Below, piece after piece: positions 32,925 to 45,800 of a DNA stretch of 64,000 nucleotides. The notes under the pieces are model-generated. The model was not told the origin of the DNA and did not search any database. It saw only the letters and a list, made by a program, of their open reading frames with translations. Positions within the stretch are counted from its first letter, which is position 1; the number at the start of each line of letters is the position of its first letter. The stretch comes from Schistosoma mansoni (lineage: Eukaryota > Platyhelminthes > Trematoda > Strigeidida > Schistosomatidae). Made by a program: the position numbers and the translations under genes. Location: assembly GCF_000237925.1 (NCBI RefSeq), contig NC_031496.1, positions 20,832,757-20,896,756 of the forward strand. The letters run 5' to 3'.

Positions 32925-35238
32925 TTATCCCCCGACCAGATTCAACGGCCGTTTGAATTGATGCCAAACATGTTGGGAGTAGTCGCGCGCCGGAGGTTGC
33001 CAGACGATTAATATGAATCCTCCGGGTATGCCCGAGCTGTAAGAGAAATGGAAAGGAGGCTGCAGAAACTGATCGGGAAACAACGAGTAATAACACATAA
33101 CAAGGACGTTGGTTGAATGTTAAGCGATCAACCACAGAAATAATAGAAAAAGAAACATGACATTTTAGAGTTTTATCAAGTCGCGTTGAAAAAGATAGCT
33201 CTGACAAGTGGTTGAGTTCCTCAGATGAGAAAAGTTAAGTTTGCCGCAAGAGTAGTGATGTCACAGTGATAGTACGATAAGTGTATTATCAATCGATGCC
33301 AATGTTTGTACTGCCATCGGTACAAAGTAGAAAGTCAGTAAGTGTCGTTGACAACTGTTCGTAAGCGTCGATTTCTAGTTATATCCATATTTAACAGACT
33401 AACTGTAAGTACAGAAGTATAACCGTGAAGATAAGTCGTGGTTTCCTTGTGCGAAGCTTCTGATCAACTTGTAGTCAGTTTGGAAAAAAATGATAACTGT
33501 TGTTACAATCAATAAAGGTCGAAGAAGTACAGATCGAGAGCGAAGGTGGCACGATGAAGTCTCTAAAAGATGATAAACGGTGAGTCCTGCACATGCGTTT
33601 GATGAGTGAACCGAAAAATGTCGAAAAGAACATAAGAAACCAAGAGTGTCACTCTGAACTGATGTCAATGATATCGGTGAAAAATGCTGTCAGTGTTGGG
33701 GTAGGGACGAATATATGGTTGTCAGTTTGCAGGAGATGAGCTCGACTGCGTAAACCGATGATTCGCGTGAATGAGTGTCGTCAAACCACCAACTGAACTG
33801 GACAGGCTTTAGATCGTCGAGTATTTGAACAGCCGATTGATGTGACGAAATCATCTGTTAGATAACAGCCACGTGGAAACAATACTTCATAAGATGAAAA
33901 AAATACGACGTCGAATTTGAATAACTACAATAGTTCGAATGTGTTGTAACGTCACATCGAAGTAACATACTTTCGTGTACTGACAATTGTACTGAACGTT
34001 CGTTTGGGCATCGTTAATGTAGCAACTGGATGTGTGAAAGCAAACATATACGAAAACTATCGTGGGGTTCGTGGAGAATTTCAGAGGTCGTTTAGATATT
34101 TTCCAAACCCGTATTGCATGTGAATAAACCGAAGACGGAATTAAAGTGACTTTCGTGCAATAAGGAAATCGAGCCATGATTTACTGTGTGAGATAACAGC
34201 AAACACAAAGCGCATAGTAAACATTAATTTAAATGGTAACCACCAATGTAACTAAAGTTAAGGTTTAGATAACGTGATCGTTTCGTAACAAAGCATATTA
34301 TCTAGCGGTAAGTGACATCAAGTACGACGAAGTGTCTCATTAAGTTATGGACTAAGATTGACCGTGTACATGAAATACGTTTTTTCGGAATATGTTGACT
34401 TACGAGTCATAAATGTACATAGTTTCGACTAAAACGTGACGGCAGTAACAGAATGTATGACTACTCTAAGTGAAAGTAGCCTCGAAATGTTATTAGACAT
34501 CATAAACGTTATACGAAATTATTTAACACAGTTATGAAACTCGCCTGGGTTACTCTTGCTCCAAAGTCATTGAAATTTGTTGATTAAATTCGTAGATTAA
34601 CGAAGCGTTGTAGACTGAATTGGTATACGTCCAAATTTAATTTGAGTCAAACACGTAGCATTGCCTGGCGAAACAGTCTAAACAAGATCTAACATTGCAG
34701 GAAATTTATAGTTCAAACTCACCGTAAATTTCTAGCATTTGTATCCCCTGATTCGCCGTGGAACTCAGCAATTGGAAATTAGGCAGGCAGTGGTCAAGAA
34801 AGTAAAATATTCTAGTAGATAGTTTTTGATAGTAGTTAGTTGATAGTGAATAAGCAGAAAGATGAATTTATAATCGACAGTTTATCTTGTATTGGTTATA
34901 CAAGTGGATAAGTTGCAAACAGATATGCGTTCGTGTTGCCTTGGGGATATACTTACGAGTGGTTGATATTTTAACAGACATATTACACAGGAGCATTTAC
35001 ATGCTGCTAATGCTTGTTAAAGAACCACGATAGTCGATTATAGTCGTAGTTGATTGATTAGTTCTATCGATTGAACTAATTATTTCAGTTGAAATACTAA
35101 TCAACATTGATATGAAGCAACGAATGTTCACAGAAACTGATAAAGATAGCCGAAGTCAAAAATGAAAAATAATAAGTATGGAATGCAATAAAAAAGATCA
35201 TAATGATAGGTTGCGTTATTCGGAGTCTTGCTCACCAG

Positions 35239-35596
35239 TGTAAGATCGTCAACGTTGATGATCTATGTTGAAGTGATTGGGGGCCTACTAGGGTTAGACG
35301 AGAATGGTGACGAACCAACTAACGCTGAAGTCACACCTCGCGACCGGCTCTTACGTGATTTGAACCATCGACACATCAAAGGATCATGGACGCTATGGAG
35401 ACTGTACAACACAAAGGACGTTATTACAAGAATATATTAGTTAAGGTACAACCACGGAAGTACAGAAGTGAAAGAACAACCACTGCCGCGTGGGCCAGTC
35501 CATGGCATATAATTGATTGATGCGCGTTGACTATCCTTGACCTTGACAGGGATCAATGATCTGTTCGATATTCAGTGACATTTCACCGACCTTACA
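35239..35596 (+). repeat. right LTR of the nested element
   Basis: This is the direct repeat of the left LTR. The Gypsy integrase similarity resumes right after the ATTT target repeat at 35597. Confidence 0.85.
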
Positions 35597-36350
35597 ATTT
35601 AAACACCTATTTCAGCGACGGCAAGCTCTATGCGCAGTTGGAGAATGCCTTATGTTTGGAGAACATGTGATGAAATCAAAAGAATCACGGAAAAGGGTAT
35701 TCACACAGTGCCACACAGGACATTCAAGAATAGCCCGAATGAAATCAATTGCACGCAGTTACGCATACTGGCCAAAATGGGTGCTCAGATAGAAGGAATA
35801 GTCAAAAAGTGTGAAGAATGTCAGTGCGCGTCGGAAAACCTAACAAAGGTTGAACCAATTAACTGGCTAGAACCAGAACGTTCATGGTCCAGAATACGTT
35901 TAGATTTTGGGGGTCCTATAGGCGGAGCATATTGTTCAGCGTTAGTAGATGCACATTCGAAGTGGCCTCAAATCCATTCAGTAGTGCCTCCAACGGCGCA
36001 GAACATGTTGAAAGTATTAATGAATACATTTGCGTGCCATGGACTTCCAGAGACTGTGGTCACCAATAATGGGTCCCAATTTAGATCTCGCGAATTCAGT
36101 GATTTTTGCAATAGAAATGCTATTGTTCTTATTCGCTCTACACCATACGATCCACAATCTATTGGCCAAGCTGAACGTTTTGTGGACAGATCTAAAAGGG
36201 CTGCCTTAAAAGTGAAAGGAGGTGGGGCTGTAAAATTAATTATCCAACGATTACAACTCATATTGAGGAGTACACCTAACAACAGAACGCCACAAAACCT
36301 CACTGACGGACGCTCTAGTAGGATGGAAGTTAAGGACAATAAATGATGCA

Positions 36351-36634
36351 ATGAAATTTATTCAAAACCCACATGAAGATTACTTTAAAAACTAAAGGAG
36401 TGCCTTCATATCAAAGTTTGTGGAAACAAGCTGAAAGTCCATCGGTGTAGGATCAACCTCAGAAATTGTGTACACTATTTTAGAGTAATCGATTGTTCGT
36501 ATCCGATACCCTTGGAAGTTTTACCAAATTAATATTTTCGTTGAGGGCTCACAAGGATATCTCCCGACATACTGCTACAGATTCATATACCTAAGTTTGA
36601 TTCATATACATTATTATTGATTTATACTTATTAG
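36351..36634. other. spacer after the Gypsy fossil
   Basis: No readable feature; possible unrecognisable continuation of the Gypsy copy. Confidence 0.3.
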
Positions 36635-36777
36635 CTTGGGAAATCAAGAGAACATATCTACATTTTATTTACAAACATTTGGATGCATGCCCTAAATTGC
36701 TTCCAGGAGGAATATTATTAAATGATGACGACATCGGTTCTGAATGTCTCGTTCATCACAATTTCATATCTATCTAA
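36635..36777 (+). CDS. candidate terminal exon just upstream of the SEC14-like gene
   Basis: After a T-rich acceptor (TATACTTATTAG, 36623-36634) a frame reads 46 codons in phase 1 to TAA at 36775-36777. It includes WEIKRTYLHFIYKHLDACP and LLPGGILLNDDDIGSECLV. The acidic/hydrophobic pattern looks like real protein. I do not recognise it, and the earlier exons were not found; the Gypsy insertion lies just upstream. Only 117 nt separate its stop from the SEC14-like ATG, a spacing seen in schistosome trans-spliced gene pairs. Confidence 0.33.
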
Positions 36778-36894
36778 ATTGTATTCAAAAAATTGGTTTA
36801 AAGTATTTCTCTAATTTAGACAAAGCAGTAAATTGCCCTCTCAAGGACAACCTCCTTTCGAGGCGGAAATTCAAACTGTCAGTTTTATGTTCTC

Positions 36895-39800
36895 ATGTGG
36901 TCAGTGGAGTACGACTTGGGTTTGGAAGAAAGTCTGACAGGAGACGAGTTGTCAGTACTTCATCAGTTTTATGAAAGAATGCTCAGTTGTCCACTTGACA
37001 TATGCCGATCAAAACGTTATCTTGTTCGTTGGCTGCGCGCTCGCAGTTGGGATGTTGATGAAGCAGAAAAAATGTTGTATTCTCATCTGAAATGGAGAGA
37101 TGTTCAGAAGGTAATTCTCATGCTTAACATACATCCATACCGTAAATTCATTACCGACTGTTCTTACTTTTCGTGACATTTTCACTAATTTTTCTACCTA
37201 CATGTGTAACGTTACCTAAACCCTTGACTTTAGGGAAATATTGAGGTATTATTTGAGATCATCAAGGAACTAGTAATTTTCTCTATGGTCAGGATGAGCT
37301 TAAGGGAAATGTTCAGGGAAGTTAACCAGATCTTGGCTCACTATTCACCCTTGCTGATTTGCGTTATTGTTAAAGAAACTCTCGCATAGGTGTTCGCTAT
37401 TTACGTTCAAACATTACTAATTGTAACTTCTTTCAAAAACAATTCCACAACGGTTTTCCGACCAAAATTTGGTCCAGTTTTGCTCGCATAATTCACTTCC
37501 ACCCGTTATTGCTATAAATTCATGTGTCCAGTATATATGAACACAATGCACAAATACCCCAAAGTAGCGAATAGTATGCCTCACTGATAAAATAAGCTAA
37601 TGTTTTTTCAATAAAACCGTTATAGTACCCTAGCTTTTGGAATAAACGTTCTTTGACATGTCATATATTTTAACATTTTCCCTTTTCTCTCGCTAACGAC
37701 CACTACTTGGTTTCAGTGATCAGTTGCCTATAACCACATTCAGTTTCTTATATTTATGCAAGCTATATTGAGAATCACTTCAGCTACCCCAGTGACCTTG
37801 TTGATATGTTTACATTTCTTAAGTTGTAACTTCTAGTTTCTTGTGCAAGCGATCGTCAGGTTAATTTACTACACCCAGTTAACTAAATTGAACTTCTGGA
37901 GATAATCATACAAGTGTAACAATTATCAAACTCGGTTGCCCTGTCCTGTGTTTTTTGACAAAAGTAAATAAAGATTAGTTGCAAGTCACTACATACCACT
38001 GAAACATGATTTTAGCTACGGTGTCTGCGAAAGTCTATAAGCTCAATGAAGATCTAGTTAACCTCATTACTAAGGTCTGTGGTCTCGCATCATTCAGTCT
38101 CTAACTAGAAGTTTTTGAGGTAGGTATGACGGAAGGTCATCAGTAAGAATAACTGTTTCGGCAGTTTTCATATCCATTTGACTCATGGATTTATAAACAG
38201 CTATTGTAAATCGTTTATCTATGTAAGCTTTTTTATTTCGATTTGCGAGCTGGGAGATGCAAGACTGAAATAATCAAAGTCAATTACGATGGTATGGACT
38301 CGTCCAGTTTTGTCCCACTCTAAACTACCATGCTTTTATTACCTTAAAGTCAAACTCTTTCATTACTTTGTAGTATTCCGAATAGTTTTTGCTCTTTTGT
38401 CTGTAGCTGTTGACTGCCCGTTTCTTTTTTGTTCCGCTTTATGCTTTATGATATGTTGTTTGGTCGATCACTTCTCATGGTTTACTATGCATCTTTGTGC
38501 CATCGGATTCGAAATCTAACTATTATTATTTAAGCCGCAAATTTAATAGCCCGAAATGTCAGTCTAAGCACATATCAAATTATGGATGTCATCTGCCGGT
38601 CAACAGAAGTTGATCTCCCTTTCCTTTATTTTATTCCTAATTGCGCTTCATTCGAAGCTCCGCTGTGATTATCATAAAAACAGCTGTAATTTAGTGATTT
38701 AAGAGTATAACCGACGGCTGAGTTGGGTGTTCAAATTTCGCCTCATTTATCTAAGTCTGAGCAACTGAGTAGTATCACTTTCACACCGCGAGTACAAGAA
38801 CCTGTACTTGACTACTAATTAACATTGACACTTGGTTATAATTAATTTTTCAAGTCACTTGTATCCAATCATGCGTTTTGGTTGTTTAGATAATCGAAAA
38901 ATGTGAGATATTACCTCAGAAAAAGTAAATATATTTTGGCAGACAATATCATACTTAAATACAAAACGCCCACTAGAAAATCTCGCACTGCACCATTGTT
39001 TTTTGTAAGTACTATAAATAACAGCTGGAAATCAGTGCGACTAAGTATTCAGAGAGGATTTATTGTGAGCTATCTACCGCCATCAATTACTTCATACTGT
39101 CGATGAGAACAAAAATATGGGAAGGCAGCACATTATACAAATAATGTATCCTTCTTGTTCATCTGTAATATCTGGCAAAAGGTTGTGGCTAATATATATA
39201 AAACATGTAGATGTAGTCTTTAATGTGACTTAAGGTGATTCAAAATCAGGAATCGTTCCATTACTGTACAAACATCGATCTCTTACTTTAAGTTCACTGA
39301 AGACGAAGTAGAATATACTCAGAGGTAATTGTTTTTAATAAACTTATTTAATAATATATAGTTAGATTCAGTTCTTTTCTATAGTTTGCCGTTATTTATA
39401 GGTCGATGCATTACTTGATTGCTATGAAATCCCAGGTGTTATACAAAAATACTTTCCCGGAGGATTTTGTGGCGAAGATAAAGAAGGCTGTCCATTGTAC
39501 TGTGCTCCTGTTGGTCGATTCGACCCAGGTGGCTTCATGAAAGCCACCACACAAGCAGAGTTCATTCAAAGTAGAATCTATTTTATGGAATATATCATAC
39601 AAAGAGTTTTATATGAAAAATCAAAAGAACATAATCGATGTATTGACCAGCTGACACTTATATTAGACATGAAACATTTAAGTTTGAAACATATGCATCC
39701 ATCTTGGATCCCTGTATTTTCGGAAATGATGACAATAATGGAAGCAAATTATCCCGAGGTTTTACGTATTTGTTATGTGATTAATGCTCCACCAATATTT

Positions 39801-42800
39801 GGAACTATATTCAACTTCATTAAACCTCTGTTGAGTAAACTTACACAAGAGAAAATTCATGTAAGTGCTACATTTATTCTAAGACCCAAAGTCATTCTCA
39901 TCACTTATTTATACAGTAAGCTCGTTTCAGCTGATGTTTCTTAATTAAATTAGATCTAAATTAAAAAGCTGTTTAAGATCGCACTGGAGATTGTGATTGG
40001 AATAAATTCAAAACGTTCAGCTTTTGAAGATAAAGTTTTAAAGATATCAGTACTATCAGAAGCCCAACATAGAATAACAGTGTATACAACCATAAATTAT
40101 AGCATCACATGATCTGAATTCCCGTGATGATATATTAGTAGTGATTTTCTGTAGAATTTTCAGTTAGTTTTCTGGTAAATGTAAATCAGTAGTATAAATA
40201 TAATTGATAAAGTGCAAATAGCACATATATACCATGAATAACGGCTTACTAGAATAATGGGATGTTCAGTGCTTTTATTGTGGCAATCAATGAATGTATC
40301 TATTCTGATAAGGTTGGTTTTCAGTCGTGTTGTCTCAAGTCTCAACCCATTTTTTCCGTTTCAAGATGTAAGTGTTATGTTCTTCGTGTGTTCCGATTAG
40401 GTTGTCAGTTTGTCTGCTCTATTCCTTGAAATTTTAGGGACTAAAAATTCAATTCCAGCTTTACACGCCACTGCAAAGTTTCGGGGTTAAGGTATGTTTA
40501 ACATTTTAAAATAATATCGGTCAATATAAGTCCAAAATATAAACCCTGAATATTTTGTCACTCGTCACTCATTTTCTTAACCGAGTATGTGTACTTTTTG
40601 TCTATTTTGACTTTATCTGTGGCACAGTTAATTATTCATGTATTTAACCACATGGAAATTAGTAAAAATGGGTACTAAAATATATACGCACACGCAAAAT
40701 TTGTGTTAGGACTGGGATACTGTCCATTTGCCCAAACCGAAGCAGATGGTTTTCTTAGGGGGTCACTCCACAAGCCTCTGACCGAGAGACTTAACCCACA
40801 AGGTAATGGAACAACGTTAGGAGATGCGGTCCCATGGTAGCCGGTGACCAAAAATAGCTTCACATGCCATTAATTCCCTTAGGATCCTGGAGCCCATGCG
40901 TACCATTCGTTTGGAATAGGGGTTTCCTAGCTCTCCTATCTGTATCCTCGGTACCCACCCACTTGGTTTATGCTCCAGACATTTACTTTTCGTCCTCTCG
41001 AGTCCGTGAGCGACACCACGACCATCAGATGGCAGTGAGTAGGACTTCCCTGCCAATGGCTGTGTATGCGTTATCATATGAGAGCGTTTCGAAAAGGATG
41101 GTAGACTCTTCCTTCTTTCAACCGTACCAGGGGATTTCGAGGTGTGGTACAGTTAAAGGGACAAACTTTAGATTTTTACTTTGAACCACCAAAATGTGCA
41201 TGTTTCAGAAAACATGTCACTGGTCTTCCACTTTTTTGTTAATTACAGTTTATTTTGACGGCTTTTCGTCTAACAGTTTTGATGTCTAAAATAGACAGTT
41301 TGTCACATTTTCTAAAATAAACTCATCGAATAATCTATGGCGTCATTATCTTACAATCTTTTCTGAGCTCATCATTTCATACATGAAACAACTATTAATT
41401 TTACGCTAACTTTTCGTTTTTAGGTATTAAAATCGGACTATCGGGCTACTTTACTCCAGGTAATTGACCCAAGTAAATTACCAGCCTGTTATGGTGGGAA
41501 AATAACTGATCCTAATGGCGATCCTCAATGTCCATCAAGAATTTCATGGGCTGGCCCCGTCCCTGCTTCTCTGTTTCGTAAAAAGCTATCAGATGATAAG
41601 CCGTCTGTGTCCAAACAGTCTGAAGTATCTGAAGAAGTGAAACGTTTTACAGATTGCGGTCGGGATTTGACTATGGTTGAAGTTGGTCCAGCTTCACGTA
41701 AAGATATTTCTATTGGAATGGTTGGTGTAGGTGATGAAATTAAATGGTGGCTTTCATGTGAAACACATGACATTGCAGTTGGTCTATTTATGAAAAATTG
41801 TATTACAAATAATGGAAAAGTTACAAGTGATTCAAGTACAAGTCCAGATACCTATATCGAAATGATCGCAATGAAACGTATATCATCACATGAAAAAATT
41901 GTTCAAGGAACTTTTAGTGTTGAAAACTCGGGTGTATACATCCTTGTATTAGATAATACTTACAGTTGGACAAAATCAAAACGATTATGGTATCATTTAA
42001 GTGTAAGTTTATTTAAAGAAGTTCAGAACAGCGACCTATTTGTGTGAATTTCTGTTCTTGTGTGAATCGATTACCTGATGGTAGATCCAAACTATAGCTT
42101 AAATTCGGTTTCCACGTTTTTGAGTTCAGTAGCTACTTATTTCTCTCAGACTCTAAGAAGCAGCGTCTTAAAGCCAGGCAAGTCAGAAACTATGGGAAAA
42201 CATTACCAACCCAATTTGTTAAAGTTTTCATGATAGACATCAGTTAATTTTGCCAATAAATTATGATAGAAAAATGCATAGTCTCTTAAATACTTATAGT
42301 AATTATGAAAACTTTCACTTTTCATAGTCAGATTGATTCTTTTTCCTTACATTGGGCCCACATTTGTCGAAAATTAGTGGCAAAGTTACTTTTACAAAAC
42401 CACATTTCACCGTAATCATGAAGACGGGTTTACTGTGCAGCAGTCCGTTCCGTCCTGCTTTATGGCAGTGAAACATGGCCGATAAGAGTAGAGGATATTA
42501 GTAGGCTACTAGTATTCGATCATAGGTGTCTTCGAAGCATTGCTCGTATATCCTGAGACCACCGGGTAAGTAATGCAGTTGTTAGGAAACGGGTACTAGG
42601 TAAGGATGGCAAATCGATTGATGAAGTAGTGAAACTTCACCAGTTGAGATGGCTGGGACACGTGTTACGTATGCCCAACCACCAACGTGCAATACTTTAT
42701 GGTGTAGGAGTAGGTTAGAAGAAAGCTAGGGGCGGCCAGACCAAAACGTGGCACAAATCCATGAAGTCGCTAACAAGTGGACTGAGCCATGTTGGTAGGT

Positions 42801-45800
42801 GTAGACTACCTGGTTGGGATTCGCGAGATGATAGCAACCGATGGTTAGAAACCTTGAATGACATGGCTCAAAATCGTTTGCATTGGCGAAGGTGCATCCA
42901 ATCTTTGTGTTCTACCAAATTCTAATCTTCTGAATTCCTCATGTCCCTATCCTTTCTCTCTTTCCAAATTTATTTCACTGTATTATACTCCTTCAATAAC
43001 ATCTTCAAACCCTAATCATTCACATAATGCTTATACTCTTACTACTTCTACCACTATGGGATTTGAATCGACAACTTCATCTCTGTGCTAATGTGGTATG
43101 GTATCTCGAACTGATGTACGTACGTATGAAGTTCTACATTGTGACTGACTGACTGACTGACTGTAATCATGAGGATGTATCATTTGAATTACTTTTATTT
43201 GCTGTTTTATTGACGTATCAACTAACTACAAAGATAGTTAATTTACTATCACCATCACTTTAAGGACATATATAACATTAGATAACGGTAAATGTTTTTC
43301 TAGTCCTTACTTCCTGGTTTCCCATAAATCTGCATATTTTTTTTATAAAGCTTTAATAGCCAGCAGTTGATTTGTTTTAGCTATTTACTTTCCCATACTT
43401 TTACATCTGATCATTTCAATCGATGATATGTATCATTTTGAATTTCTAAATAATTATGTCATTTCAGTCATACATAAAATACCCTATATTTTTTAATTGG
43501 TTCACAGTTTAACACTCTCTGTAGTTATATTAAGCCTGACTATTAGTATAAGTTAACTTGACTGTATAAAGACCATACAAGGTCGATAACCGTTGTTCAA
43601 TGATATTGTATATGGAACTAATCATGAAGCAATCTAAATTAGACAAGCATAGAAAGCCTGGAAGCACTGGACAGCTGTTTCGTTCTGTTATCGGAGTTCT
43701 GGTGGTAACCAGTGTCCAGTAGAGCTAAACAGTGTTGGATTTGAGGAAGGTACCTATAAAAGACAATAGAAGATGGTCTCACCACATCGTGAATTGATTG
43801 AAGTTATACGTTAGTGCCATTGAGTGTCGGCTCAGTAGTCTTGAGGTTAAGCGTTCACACGGAAAACCAAATGTCCTGGGTTTGATCCCCACATGCTGGT
43901 TCGTTGACGCACATTGTTAAGAGCCCCATCCTAGGACGAAATGGTCGTCCAGTGGTTCCAGGTTTTCCATGCTAACCTAACACTGGTTCATGATTCCAGT
44001 GGAATTTAGCAATCTCCAGGTTAGTTCAATATACGTTGGTTGATCACTGTTCAATTACTAGTGTCATCGTTGTTTAGTCCTTAATGCTCTAGTAACTCGT
44101 TCTATCAAATCACATTATAATCAGTAATCTAAGTGGCTGAACACAGTGTGCACTATGCTTTGATGTTAGGTGGTTAGAGATAGTCAAAATCTTGGTCCAA
44201 GATCTTACTCTGACAAAATCTAAACATTCAGAATACTCAATTTACCTTGCTTCTTTTTACTGAGGACACCAAATTGCATGATTTTGGAAATAGTTACTAT
44301 TACTGCCGTTATCAGTGCTATTCATTTCTCCTTGACCTTAGCTGCTACCTTGACGTAATGGTCGGGGTTGCCTATTGTAATAACTCAACCGACCTTTATT
44401 GGCTAGAACACATGTTTCTCTAGGTCCTACCATGCCAAGCAGGTTGATTGGAGAACGGTAAGACTAAAAGCAGCTAATTAAGGCCGAAAAGCGAAATCGT
44501 ACTGGTGACTGTAGAGGTGTGTGACAACAGTAAGTTGTTTCCCTCGGACAACCAGAATCCGCAGCGATGTTGTCTTCTCACAACGGAACGAAGGGTTAGT
44601 AAATGTCGACCCTTAAAATGTCACACCTCACCTTACCGCACAGATCTCCGTCTCCTTGGGTAAGGCTTTTTGAAATGCGGTGCTAACACATCAAAATCTC
44701 ATAAAAAGGCGGTGCACTGCCGGTCTTAAGCAGTTGTTCCTCGGACTCTGCAGTTGCACTCCTAGGTCGTTAAGACCAGCACTGATTCAGCTTCTTTCTC
44801 AGGTTCCTTAAGAAGTAATAGCCTTCCACCATGCGGGCAGCCGGAAAGTGATAACCGCCGTCATACCTTTATCAGTACCCGAAATCATCTTGTTGACGAA
44901 TAAATCCCTCCCTCACTTAATAATTCTTCCATCTCACAGCTAGCCCTTCTTATATATTTTTAACGCAACGTGCTACTGATGCTAGGGATTTGAGTACAAG
45001 AAGTGCTATTCCTGGTCTATTGAAACTACTCTCTAAACTACATGTTGCAGCTTTTAGTGTCCGAACCTTGTGTCAGATAGGAAAACAGGGTTTTTTAAAA
45101 TCTAGGACTGAAGAATTTTACAACATTGATGTATGTTACTTCTCTAAAGCGCGCATACAGGATCCAAGTACGGTCATTCATTTGACATCACCTTATCAAT
45201 TTAAAGAGTCGGCATGATTTACTCCTCGAGTGTCTGGAGACCCCGCTACTTCTCACAGCCTCGTTGGTATAGGTATGGTATTGAGTTCAAAATCAGAACA
45301 GGCTTTGTTGAACTGGATTCCATTAGGCAGTCTCTTATGCACTGTATGACTGAACGAAACGTTAAGAACTCGAAAAGATAGGAGCACACCCTGTTGCTTT
45401 TTCGTTGTCTTTGCCTATGCTCCCATTGATTACAGCTCAAATAAAGTTAAAAGTGAATTTTGTAGGAATCTGTCCAACCTACTTCTAAAAGCTAAACGCT
45501 CTGATGTAGTAGTGGCAGGTTATTTTAATGCTCAAATAAGTAAAGTAAACCAAACCGAACAGATAATGGTGGTGGTCTGTTGCAACTGTGTTTACAAAAC
45601 AGTCTATTTTTGGCAAACACCAACTTTAAACATAAGGAGAAACATAATCTGACGCGGATACCTCCACAACTGATTCATCGATGAACTCAAATAAATCACA
45701 TTGACATTAGCTCATTCTGGAGCACGTGTTTAGATTGGGATCATGCTCTAGTTCGAGCACGCATTTGTCTGCGTCTTACGGGACAGAAAACCTACAGCAA

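Larger units (their letters stand above)
32568..35596 (+). mobile_element. LTR-flanked element without visible coding, nested in the Gypsy pol
   Basis: The 357-bp and 358-bp direct repeats (32568-32924, 35239-35596) begin TGTAAGATC and end in CCTACA or CTTACA. A 4-bp duplication ATTT flanks the whole (32564-32567, 35597-35600). The ~2.3-kb interior has no recognisable gag or pol and only short unrelated frames, so it resembles a non-autonomous (LARD-like) element moved by another element's proteins. The two LTRs differ at only a handful of visible positions, so the insertion is fairly recent and younger than the Gypsy copy it entered. The sequence after the left LTR (ATCCCCCGACC) may be a primer site, but I cannot assign the tRNA. 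Confidence 0.85.
31940..36350 (+). mobile_element. Gypsy-type LTR retroelement, broken pol fossil, split by a nested element
   Basis: Two pieces of a Gypsy pol lie on either side of the insertion 32568-35596. The left piece (about 31970-32400) reads as RNase H (AEKYYSQIEKEALAIVFA, LLTDHKSL). The right piece (about 35600-36350) reads as the zinc-binding and catalytic part of integrase (HTGHSRIARMKSIARSYAYW, VDAHSKWPQ, TPYDPQSIGQAERF). No LTRs of its own, gag or envelope-like gene were found here. It is clearly dead, with several breaks besides the nested insertion. Confidence 0.85.

Noticed and set aside
33399-34177. Minus-strand frames of 89 and 96 codons inside the LTR-flanked element
   Set aside because: They have no family signature or continuity with neighbouring frames; expected by chance in this length of DNA.
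42858-43091. 77-codon frame after the LINE protein
   Set aside because: It lies out of frame in the LINE's 3' untranslated end, and its Ser/Thr/Pro-rich reading comes from T/C-rich DNA.
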